Part shown: positions 51,319 through 59,286 of the stretch, piece by piece | Layout: every line of letters begins with the position of its first letter | Numbering within the stretch: the first letter of the stretch is position 1 | Origin: Halorientalis salina | Lineage (GTDB): Archaea; Halobacteriota; Halobacteria; Halobacteriales; Haloarculaceae | Assembly (NCBI RefSeq): GCF_005049285.1 | Contig: NZ_SOSC01000005.1 | Span: forward strand, 1 to 64,000 | Direction of reading: 5' to 3' | DNA: 64,000 nucleotides | Made by a program: the position numbers and the translations under genes | Notes under the pieces: generated by a model | Databases searched by the model: none | What the model was told of the DNA's origin: nothing | The model's input: the letters and a program-made list of their open reading frames with translations, nothing else

Positions 51319-52539
51319 GTCCTCGATCGCGGTTTCGGGTTTCCCGTCCGCGGGCGGCCCGGTCTCGGGCGCGTCGGCCGCAGTATTGATTTTCCGGAGT
51401 TGCTCCGGGCGAGCGACGGCGTAGAGCGAGTCACCGGGCCGGATGGTCCGGAATCGGTCCGGGATGGGCTCGACGGTGCCGTCGGCGGTTCTGATAGCGA
51501 TCACGGTGACCGACAGCGAGCCGAGCGGCTGGCCGGCGAGCGGGCTCGCCTCGGGGACGGTGACGACGCTCATCGTCTCGGAGCCGGCCCGGAGCAGCGA
51601 CGCGAACTCGCGGTCGGCTCGCGGCTCGAAGGGGAGCGTCACGAGTCGGTACACGGTGTCAGGATCGAGTAGCGGCGCGTCGCCGGCGTCGACCGCGAGC
51701 GTCACCACGTCGCCGGCGATACCGCGGATCTCCCCGGTCGTCACGTGGTCGGCCGGACCGGTGGTCCACACTTCGACGATATCGCCCGCGCCGGCCGTGA
51801 AGGCGGGGTCTGCCCTGATGGCGACGGCAGCCGTCTCGGGTGGGAGCGTCGTGCCGATGCCGGCCGCCCGGGTACCGAGCGCGAGGTACTCGACGCTACC
51901 GTCGTCGGCCAGGTCGACGTCGACGTGACCGACGTTGTACTCGGCTTTGAGGCGGGTCCGCAGTCGGGTTTCGAGTTCGGCGACGGTCAGGCGCTTCGGG
52001 AAGAGGAACGTGTGACCGGCGAGCTGGTCCTTGGTTTCCTCGGGGACGGGGTCGTAGCCGACGATGTCGTCGATCTCCTCGGGCATCTCGACGGCGAGGA
52101 CGCGGCCGACGGCTTCGACGACGCGGCTGATCTCGCCGTCGACGTTCCGTGCGCCCGTGGCGACGAAGGCGTCCTTGCCGAGGCGGTCCCCGACGGAAAC
52201 TGCACCGTACGCCGCGACGCCGGCGACGAGAAACGCAGTGATGTTGAACAGGACGGTCGTCGTCGACAGCGGATCCGGACCGGTTCCGGTAATGACGTGT
52301 CCCAGCGCCCGCCGGGTGTTGAGATACGCCGCGATGCCGCTCAGACCGATGAGAACCGGGAGCCCAGTCTGTACTCGCTCGTGGGCGTACCACCGGAACA
52401 CGAGCGCGACGGTCCCCGAAAGTGCGCCGGCCAGTATCGCCATCCCCAACAGCCGACTGATGGCGAGCGCCGGGTCGTCGAACACCGAAACCGTCTGGAC
52501 GACTGGACCGGTCGCCCCGTCGATCACTGCCGGGTTCAC
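51316..52539 (-). CDS. Membrane protein with TrkA-C/RCK-C-like tail, unit 1 gene B
   Basis: A 407-residue protein. Three membrane helices lie in residues 28-115, then a conserved central domain (AGHTFLFPKRLTVAELETRL, followed by GHVDVDLADDGS) and a C-terminal TrkA-C-like domain (SVVTVPEASPLAGQPLGSLS, then IRPGDSLYAVARPEQLRKI). No channel filter or nucleotide-binding TrkA-N domain is present. Its start overlaps the gene A stop by four bases. Regulation of potassium flux is inferred from the tail and the neighbouring channel. Confidence 0.75.
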   Translation of the reverse strand: MNPAVIDGATGPVVQTVSVFDDPALAISRLLGMAILAGALSGTVALVFRWYAHERVQTGLPVLIGLSGIAAYLNTRRALGHVITGTGPDPLSTTTVLFNITAFLVAGVAAYGAVSVGDRLGKDAFVATGARNVDGEISRVVEAVGRVLAVEMPEEIDDIVGYDPVPEETKDQLAGHTFLFPKRLTVAELETRLRTRLKAEYNVGHVDVDLADDGSVEYLALGTRAAGIGTTLPPETAAVAIRADPAFTAGAGDIVEVWTTGPADHVTTGEIRGIAGDVVTLAVDAGDAPLLDPDTVYRLVTLPFEPRADREFASLLRAGSETMSVVTVPEASPLAGQPLGSLSVTVIAIRTADGTVEPIPDRFRTIRPGDSLYAVARPEQLRKINTAADAPETGPPADGKPETAIED

Positions 52540-53786
52540 TCTGCGACCGCCTCCGCAAAGTCGTCGAGGGCCCGGCGGCTACCGACAGCGAACACGTCGT
52601 CGCCGTGGGCGAGTTCGAGCGTTCCGTCTGGAACGAGCTCCCAGCGTGACTGCTGCCTGACGGCGAGGACGGCGACACCGTACGCTGCCCGGACGTTGGC
52701 CGCTCCCAGCGTGGTCCCGTCGATCGAACTGTCCGAGGTGATCGTGAACCGCTGGAACAGCTTGCCGGTTCGCCGGAGCAGCGAGACGAGCTCGTACTCC
52801 AGTCTCGTTCCCTGTGCCGTGACGACGACGCGGGCCCGGTCGGCGTCGACCACCGCGTCCACGTTCTGTTGCGCGACGGTGATGGTGAGCCGGCCCTCGC
52901 CACCGGTTGTCGTCGGCGCTCTCACGGGTGTCCGGGCGTCTTCGTCCGCCCCCTCGTCGGTGAGGTCGCGGTCAGACTGCGGGTCCGCGGTCGCTGGGTC
53001 TACCGCGTCGGGCTCGCTCCCGTCCGACACCGCGCTGACGACGGTCCCGACCACCGCTCCGTCGTCGGTGCCGAGTCGAACCTCGTCGCCGCGGGCGACT
53101 CCCGTGGGGACGAGGGCCTCTACGGAGAGGGCACGGTTCCCCGTGGAGACGTGCTGGGAGAGGCCGGAGAGCGGCGGGGCAGCGGTGACCGAGGCGTGGC
53201 CGCGCTCGTCGATACTGACGGCCACGTCACCGAGACGCAACTCGGTGCGGAGCCGCTCGGCGAACCGCGTTTCGAGGTCCGAGATCTGGAGGTCCGCCGG
53301 GAACGTGTACTCGACCGCGCGAATCTCCGCGCGGAGGTCGGACGATAGCGGCGGATATCCCTCCATGTCCGCGACGTCGCCGGTGACGGTGATGCGGACC
53401 TCGTCGCGGCCGCCGACGAGGTCGACGACGTCCCGAGAGAGCGTCCGGTCGCGGAGGCCCGACAGCGAGAGTCGTTTGGGGACGGTCGCCCCCATGTGGT
53501 CGCCCCTCGCGTGTGAGTAGAGTGAAAGCGCCGAGACGACCAGAATCCCGGTGATGAGCGTCGGCGCGTTCGCCGACTGGGTCACTGCCGGGTTCGCGAG
53601 TGCGAGCAGGCCGCCACTGACGCCGGCGAGCGCGACCGCGAGCACCAGCACGCCCAGCGGCGGGACGGTCACCCCGGTAAAGTACTTGAACCCGAATCCC
53701 AGCGCCCAGGAGGCGAGTGCGGGGATGATCCCGGTGAGGATTCCGAGATAGATGCCGAAGAGTATCTCGACTGGAACCGACGCCAT
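52536..53786 (-). CDS. Membrane protein with TrkA-C/RCK-C-like tail, unit 1 gene A
   Basis: A 416-residue protein with the same plan as gene B: three helices (residues 8-90), a soluble domain with VEYTFPADLQISDLETRFAE and GDVAVSIDERGH, a Thr/Asp/Glu linker near 255-290, and a TrkA-C-like end (SIDGTTLGAANVRAAYGVAV, LELAHGDDVFAVGSRRALDD). Similarity of the central domains says A and B share an ancestor, so they may form a hetero-oligomer. It is translated ahead of gene B. Confidence 0.75.
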   Translation of the reverse strand: MASVPVEILFGIYLGILTGIIPALASWALGFGFKYFTGVTVPPLGVLVLAVALAGVSGGLLALANPAVTQSANAPTLITGILVVSALSLYSHARGDHMGATVPKRLSLSGLRDRTLSRDVVDLVGGRDEVRITVTGDVADMEGYPPLSSDLRAEIRAVEYTFPADLQISDLETRFAERLRTELRLGDVAVSIDERGHASVTAAPPLSGLSQHVSTGNRALSVEALVPTGVARGDEVRLGTDDGAVVGTVVSAVSDGSEPDAVDPATADPQSDRDLTDEGADEDARTPVRAPTTTGGEGRLTITVAQQNVDAVVDADRARVVVTAQGTRLEYELVSLLRRTGKLFQRFTITSDSSIDGTTLGAANVRAAYGVAVLAVRQQSRWELVPDGTLELAHGDDVFAVGSRRALDDFAEAVAE

Positions 53787-53832
53787 ACACCGATCGACGG
53801 TGTCTGGTTACAAACCAGTATCTGCAACACCG

Positions 53833-53845
53833 TTCCAGCTTGGAA
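53833..53845. promoter_or_regulatory. Short palindrome upstream of unit 1
   Basis: TTCCA-GCT-TGGAA, 47 bases upstream of the gene A start in a 151-base spacer. It may bind a regulator; the second unit lacks it, where TTTGTTTATCA about 30 bases upstream marks the promoter. Confidence 0.3.
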
Positions 53846-53937
53846 ACCACTGACGTGATCCGAGTGCCGGAGTGTCTTCGGCCCGAATGGTCCGGCGGAA
53901 TGCCGGTCACAGCGGGTTCGCGACGTGCGAGGAGGGA

Positions 53938-55170
53938 TCAGTCGACCGACCGATCGTCGTCACCGTCGGTCGACACCCCGGACGTTCCGTCCTCGGGTGT
54001 CCCGACAGCAGGGACGGCTGCGGCGTCGAGCTTTCGGAGGTCCTCCGGTTTGGCGATGGCGTAGAGGTCGTCACCGGCCCGAACGGTGCGGTCCCGCGGT
54101 GGAATGGGCTCGATTCCGTCGCCGGTTCGGATCGCGACGACGGTGACACCGAGGGACTGGACGGGTTGGCCGACCAGCGAACTCCCCTCGCGGACGGTGA
54201 CGACGCTCATCGTCTCGGCGGCGGCCCGGAGCAGCGAGGCGAACTCGCGGTCGGCACGCGGTTCGACCGGCAGGGTCACAAGCCGGTACTCGGTGTCGGA
54301 GGAAAGCAGCGGCGCGTCGGCGGCGTCGACCGCGAGCGTCACCACGTCGCCGCTGACCCCGCGGAGTTCGGCGGTGGTCACGCGCTCGGTCGGGTCTGTC
54401 GTCCAGACCTGAACGATGTCACCGGCGCTGGCGGCGAAGGCGGGGTCGGCCCGGACGGCGACGGCGGCCGTCTCTGGCGGGAGCGTCGGGCCGATACCGG
54501 CCGCCCGGGCACCGAGCGCGAGGTACTCGACGCTGCCGTCGTCGGCCAGTTCGACGTCGACGTGGCCGACGCCGTAGTCGGATTTGAGACGGGTCCGCAG
54601 CCGGGTTTCGAGTTCGGCGACGGTCAGGCGCTTCGGGAAGAGGAACGTGTGACCGGCGAGCTGGTCCTTGATCTCCTCGGGGACGGGGTCGTAGCCGACG
54701 ATGTCGTCGATCTCTTCGGGCATGTCGACGGCGAGGACGCGGCCGACGGCTTCGACGACGCGGCTGATCTCGCCGTCGACGTTCCGCGCACCAGCGGCGA
54801 CGAACAGGTCGTTGCCGAGGCGGTCCCCGACGCGGATCGCACCGAGGGCTGTGGCCCCGGCGACGAGGAACGCGGTGACGTTGAACAGCGCGGCGGTCGT
54901 CGACAGCGGGTCCGGCCCGGTGCCCGAGATGACCTGGCCGAGCGCGGTCCTGGTGTTGAGATACGCCGCGACGCCGCTCAACCCGAACAGGACCGGCAGC
55001 CCCGTCTGGACGCGCTCGCGGGTGTACCAGCGGAAGCCGAGCGCGACGGATCCGGAGAGGAGCCCGGCGAGGATCGCCATCCCAACGAGTTGGCTGACGG
55101 CGAGCGTCGGATCGTCGAACACCGAGGCGACCTGAAGTGGAGATACGGGGGACGCGGCGATGGGGATCAC
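53938..55170 (-). CDS. Membrane protein with TrkA-C/RCK-C-like tail, unit 2 gene B
   Basis: A 410-residue paralogue of the protein at 51316. The central block RVLAVDMPEEIDDIVGYDPV through AGHTFLFPKRLTVAELETRL is nearly identical, while the N-terminal helices and the tail after residue 390 differ more. The DNA of that block (54603-54790) is also nearly identical to 51966-52153, including third codon positions, which suggests gene conversion. Translationally coupled to gene A of unit 2. Confidence 0.75.
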   Translation of the reverse strand: MIPIAASPVSPLQVASVFDDPTLAVSQLVGMAILAGLLSGSVALGFRWYTRERVQTGLPVLFGLSGVAAYLNTRTALGQVISGTGPDPLSTTAALFNVTAFLVAGATALGAIRVGDRLGNDLFVAAGARNVDGEISRVVEAVGRVLAVDMPEEIDDIVGYDPVPEEIKDQLAGHTFLFPKRLTVAELETRLRTRLKSDYGVGHVDVELADDGSVEYLALGARAAGIGPTLPPETAAVAVRADPAFAASAGDIVQVWTTDPTERVTTAELRGVSGDVVTLAVDAADAPLLSSDTEYRLVTLPVEPRADREFASLLRAAAETMSVVTVREGSSLVGQPVQSLGVTVVAIRTGDGIEPIPPRDRTVRAGDDLYAIAKPEDLRKLDAAAVPAVGTPEDGTSGVSTDGDDDRSVD

Positions 55171-56411
55171 GCGACCACCCCGGCAAACGCTTCGAGCGCG
55201 TCCCTCGATCCGACCGCGAACAGTTCGTCACCGGCCGCGAGTTCCAGGGCGTCGGGCGGTGCGAGCTCCCAGCCGGTCGACCGTCTGACCGCAAGCACCG
55301 CGACGCCGTGTGTTTCCCGGACGGTCGCGCTCCCGAGCGAACGGCCGGCGAGATCGCTGCCAGTCCCGACGGTGAATCGACGGAACCGGTTGCCGGTGCG
55401 GCGCAACAGCGAGATGAGTTCGTACTCCAGTCTCGTTCCCCGGGCTTCGACGACGACGCTGGCGCGGTCGGCACCGAGCAGCGGCGTCGCGTCAGCCCGC
55501 GTGACGGCAGCGGTGAGCTGTCCCTCGCCGCCGGTCGTCGTCGGTGCTCTGACGGGTTTCGACGGTGCCTCCTCGTCGGTCGCTGGCACCACGTCCGCGT
55601 CGGGCGTTGGCGCCTCAGCGGCGAAGCGTTTGTCCGCCTCGTCGTCACCCGATCTCGCGCTGACGACGGTGCCCGAGACGGCCGTTTCGTCGGTGAGGAG
55701 TCGGACCTCGTCGCCCCGCGCCAGTCCCGTGGGCACGAGCGCGTCGACGGAGACGGCCCGTTTCCCGGCGGGAACGCGTTTCGACAGCCCGGAGAACGGG
55801 GGTGCGGCCGCCACGGACGCTCGCCCCCGCTCGTCGACAGTGACGGCCACGTCGCCGAGGTCGAACTCCGTCCGGAGCCGTTCGGCGAAGCGCTCTTCGA
55901 GCGCGGCGATCTGGAGGTCCGCCGGGAACGTGTACTCGACGGCGTGGATCTCGGCCCGGAGGTCGTCGGACAGCGGCGGGTACCCCTCCATGTCGGCGAC
56001 GTCGCCGGTGACCGTGAGCCGGACCTCGTCGCGACCGCCGATGAGTTCGATCACGTCCCGCGAGAGGGTTCGCTCCCGCAGTTTCGAGAAGGAGAGGCGC
56101 TTGGGAAAGTTCGCGCCCAGCTGGTCGCCCTTCGCGTGTGCGTACAGCGAAAGCCCGGTGACGACGAGGATGCCGGTCACGACCGTCGGCGCGTTCGCAG
56201 ACTCGGTGATCGCCGGGTCCGCGAGCGCGAGCAGCCCGCCGCTGACGCCCGCCAGCGCGACCGCGAGCACGACGACACCGAACCCCGGAATGCTGACACC
56301 GGTGAAGTACTTGAAGATGAAGCCGAGCGCCCACGCGACCATCGCCGGGATGATCCCGGTCAGAAACCCGAGATAGAGCCCGAGAAGAACCTCGACGGGA
56401 AGCGCTGCCAT
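55167..56411 (-). CDS. Membrane protein with TrkA-C/RCK-C-like tail, unit 2 gene A
   Basis: A 414-residue paralogue of the protein at 52536, with three N-terminal helices, VEYTFPADLQIAALEERFAE, GDVAVTVDERGRASVAAAPP and a TrkA-C-like end (DLAGRSLGSATVRETHGVAV, LELAAGDELFAVGSRDALEA). Its promoter has TTTGTTTATCA about 30 bases before the start. It is divergent from the potassium channel gene, so both units and the channel can be expressed together. Confidence 0.75.
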   Translation of the reverse strand: MAALPVEVLLGLYLGFLTGIIPAMVAWALGFIFKYFTGVSIPGFGVVVLAVALAGVSGGLLALADPAITESANAPTVVTGILVVTGLSLYAHAKGDQLGANFPKRLSFSKLRERTLSRDVIELIGGRDEVRLTVTGDVADMEGYPPLSDDLRAEIHAVEYTFPADLQIAALEERFAERLRTEFDLGDVAVTVDERGRASVAAAPPFSGLSKRVPAGKRAVSVDALVPTGLARGDEVRLLTDETAVSGTVVSARSGDDEADKRFAAEAPTPDADVVPATDEEAPSKPVRAPTTTGGEGQLTAAVTRADATPLLGADRASVVVEARGTRLEYELISLLRRTGNRFRRFTVGTGSDLAGRSLGSATVRETHGVAVLAVRRSTGWELAPPDALELAAGDELFAVGSRDALEAFAGVVA

Positions 56412-56485
56412 GCCCCGGGCATCGAACCCCGATGATAAACAAATACCGTTCGCGGTGGCGTCCGTCGGTGTAGGCGGACGTCTCC

Positions 56486-56498
56486 GGCGGGTTTATCA
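56486..56498 (+). promoter_or_regulatory. TATA box for the potassium channel gene
   Basis: GGGTTTATCAGA, about 30 bases before ATG 56522. A GGAGG lies four bases before the ATG, so both signals fit the chosen start. Confidence 0.5.
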
Positions 56499-56521
56499 GA
56501 TGCCGAGTCCGAACGGAGGAC

Positions 56522-57673
56522 ATGGCACCCCGGGGAACGCTGCTCAGGACGCGCGCCGCCGTCGCGTTGACGACGCTCGTCGCCCTGCTCTCGTTCGGGA
56601 CGGGTATCCTGAACATCGGTGCGACCCGGGTCGAGGGCCCGATAGCAGCACACGTCCCCGAGGTCGTCGCGCAGACGGCCGGCTTCACCGGCGCACTCAC
56701 CGGCTTTTTGATGCTGGGTAGCGTGCTCGGCCTCCGTCGGGGGCTCCGTCTGGCCTGGTTTTCCACCGTGTTCCTCCTGCCCGTCACGGCCGTTCAGGGG
56801 CTGGCACAGTCGAGTCTGACGTCGTACCCGCTCGTGGTGTTGTCGCTGCTTTCCCTGCCGACGGTGCTGATCAACTACCGGCGGTTCGACCGGACGATCT
56901 CGCTCTCGACGACGCAACTCGCCGCCGGGGCGGCGCTGACGGGTACGCTGGTCTACGGGACGGTCGGGACCTACACGCTCCGCGAGGAGTTCACCGGCGT
57001 CAACACCCTGACCGACGCCATCTACTACACGATCGTCACCGCCAGCACGGTCGGCTACGGCGACGTCATCCCGTCGCTCTCACAGCGGGCCCGGCTGTTC
57101 TCGATCTCGATCGTCGTCCTCGGGACGGCGAGTTTCGCGCTGGCGCTGGGCTCGCTGCTCGGGCCCGCCATCGAGGCGCGGCTCTCACAGGCACTCGGAA
57201 CCATGACCGACAGGCAACTCGAACTGCTCGAGGACCACGTCATCGTCCTCGGCTACGGCGACCTGACAGAACCGATACTCGAAGAACTCGATGGCAAGGC
57301 CCAGTTCGTCGTCGTGACGACGGACACCGACGCGGCCGTGAACCTCCGGAACCGCGACATCCACGTGTTGACCGACGACCCGAGCGACGAGGAACCGCTC
57401 CACCAGGTCGGCATCGAGGACGCCGCCGCGGTCGTCGCCGCGACGACCAACGACGCGAACGACGCGCTCGCCATTCTCACCGCGAAGTCGCTCAACCCGG
57501 ACGTTCGGATCGTCGCGGCCGCGACCGACCGGGAAAACATCGAGAAGCTCCGCCGTGCCGGCGCACATTCGGTCATCAGCCCGGCCGCGATCGGCGGCCA
57601 CCTCCTCGTGGAGTCGGCGCTGGGCGACGAGGGGGTCGAGACGCTCGCCGAGCAACTCGTCGAAGACCACTGA
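56522..57673 (+). CDS. Potassium channel with TrkA-N (RCK-N) domain
   Basis: A 383-residue channel. About four helices precede the pore; the selectivity filter TVGYGD is at residues 176-181, in a pore loop between two helices. From residue 239 a Rossmann-type RCK domain follows (DHVIVLGYGDLTEPILEEL, then VVVTTDTDAAVNL). The protein ends about 145 residues later, where many family members carry a TrkA-C lobe; none is visible. The adjacent units encode membrane proteins with such lobes, so they may complete or control this channel. Confidence 0.9.
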   Translation: MAPRGTLLRTRAAVALTTLVALLSFGTGILNIGATRVEGPIAAHVPEVVAQTAGFTGALTGFLMLGSVLGLRRGLRLAWFSTVFLLPVTAVQGLAQSSLTSYPLVVLSLLSLPTVLINYRRFDRTISLSTTQLAAGAALTGTLVYGTVGTYTLREEFTGVNTLTDAIYYTIVTASTVGYGDVIPSLSQRARLFSISIVVLGTASFALALGSLLGPAIEARLSQALGTMTDRQLELLEDHVIVLGYGDLTEPILEELDGKAQFVVVTTDTDAAVNLRNRDIHVLTDDPSDEEPLHQVGIEDAAAVVAATTNDANDALAILTAKSLNPDVRIVAAATDRENIEKLRRAGAHSVISPAAIGGHLLVESALGDEGVETLAEQLVEDH

Positions 57674-57691
57674 GCGCGTCGAGGGCGATCG

Positions 57692-59248
57692 TTACTGGCG
57701 GAACTTGCGGTCGACGATCGCCACGTCACAGTCGAGGTCCTGAATCCGCTCGAACGTCGGCGGGGAGACGAGTCGCGACGCAGCGCTCCGGTCCATGCTC
57801 GCGCCCATGAACACGAGGTCGTGTTCGGCGGCGTGGTCGTCGAGGAACTCGTCGATCGCGCTCCGTGAGACCAGCGTCTCCAGCGGGCCGTCGAACGGTT
57901 CGACCAGATCTGAAAGCATCGACTGGGCACGCCGGAGGCTTCGCCCCTGCTCGACGCAGTTACAGACGCTGATCTGCCCGGTCCGACCGGTCAGCCGGAT
58001 CGCGAAGTCGATCATCGCGTGGGCCACGTCGCCAGCGCGACGAACCGGAACCATCACCCGTCGCCACTCCGTCCGGTCGTTCCGCGAGCGGTGGACGAGC
58101 ACGTCGATGTCACCGCGGAACAGCGACCGCACGAACGGGGAGAGGCCGCCGTAGCGTTCCTCGTACGGCGTCGCGATGAGGTCGCAGTTGGCCTCCGTTG
58201 CTGCCCGGTGGACCAGCGATGCGGTCGCGCCGGTGTCGACCGCGACGACGACCTCACAGGGGACACCGACCCGCGTCTCGATGTCGGCCGCCCGCGATTC
58301 GAGTCGGTTCACCGCGGTCTCGACGGTTTCGTCCGGCGTCTCCGAGACCGCTCCGCCCTCCGGGGAAACCGATCCCGTCGCGACCCCGGGAGCACTGTCG
58401 GTCGTGTTCGGGGCGAGGGTCGCCGCGTCCCGGTCGAGTCGGTCGCGTTTGGCGGCCGCGACCGCCTCGTCGTCGACGATGTCGAGCAGGACGACCTTGC
58501 CGGCGTCGTGGGCCGACGCGAGTTTGGCTGCCAGCATCGCGGTCCGGTCGGCGGACTCGGTCCGCATCGGCACCAGGACGTGGTCGTCGCCCTTCGTCGA
58601 CTCGTAGAGGAACTGGGCGCGCTGTTCGTAGAACTCGCGGTGCCAGACGACGAACGCGGCGGCGACGAGCGTCGAGGAGCAGAAGACGCTGACGACGTAG
58701 GCGAGCTGTGGCGTCAGCGAAACCGTGACGCCCGACAGCAACACGATCGGAATCGCGGAGACGTTCCCCACGTCGATGATGTGGACGAGGAGGGCACTGG
58801 AGTACGCGGAGGCTTCCTCGACGTCCGCGAGCCAGGTCACCAGTCCGGTCAGCAGGACGCTGAACGCGGCCGCGGCCGGTGAGACGGTGAGTCCCGTCGC
58901 CCCCGTGCCCGTGGTGGCCCAGAGTTCGTAGGCGATCCATCCACAGAGCGCCCCGGCGGTGAGTCCACCGATGAACCGACCGGGCGACGCGTACTCGCTT
59001 TCGGGCTCGGCGAAGAGCGTGTACGTCCCCGAGGCGAGCGGCGGGAAGAGGAGATACGGCAGGATGCCGACGGCGTTGGAGAGCCAGGTCACGAGCGCGA
59101 TGAGCAGGGGGACGAAAACCAGGATCGAGAGGTGGACGACGTTGCGCGTGTTCTCCAGCCATCGCTTGAGCTGGTAGCTCTCGCGGCGCTCGAACCGCCG
59201 GAGCCGCGCCATTGCGGACAGATACCGTTCGCGCAACCGGTCGCGCAT
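57692..59248 (-). CDS. HPP-family membrane protein with two universal-stress domains
   Basis: A 518-residue protein. Residues 35-190 form an HPP-type membrane domain (PYLLFPPLASGTYTLFAEPE, with FIGGLTAGALCGWIAYEL), seen in nitrite or anion transporters and domain fusions. Two Usp-like soluble modules follow: one near 225-375 (DHVLVPMRTESADRTAMLAA) and one near 405-515 (RRVMVPVRRAGDVAHAMIDF). The Usp parts should sense nucleotide and gate or monitor the membrane part. It is convergent with the channel gene by 18 bases. Confidence 0.85.
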   Translation of the reverse strand: MRDRLRERYLSAMARLRRFERRESYQLKRWLENTRNVVHLSILVFVPLLIALVTWLSNAVGILPYLLFPPLASGTYTLFAEPESEYASPGRFIGGLTAGALCGWIAYELWATTGTGATGLTVSPAAAAFSVLLTGLVTWLADVEEASAYSSALLVHIIDVGNVSAIPIVLLSGVTVSLTPQLAYVVSVFCSSTLVAAAFVVWHREFYEQRAQFLYESTKGDDHVLVPMRTESADRTAMLAAKLASAHDAGKVVLLDIVDDEAVAAAKRDRLDRDAATLAPNTTDSAPGVATGSVSPEGGAVSETPDETVETAVNRLESRAADIETRVGVPCEVVVAVDTGATASLVHRAATEANCDLIATPYEERYGGLSPFVRSLFRGDIDVLVHRSRNDRTEWRRVMVPVRRAGDVAHAMIDFAIRLTGRTGQISVCNCVEQGRSLRRAQSMLSDLVEPFDGPLETLVSRSAIDEFLDDHAAEHDLVFMGASMDRSAASRLVSPPTFERIQDLDCDVAIVDRKFRQ

Positions 59249-59286
59249 GGACGGGTTTGCCCACGGGCGTACAAAAAGACGTGCCC

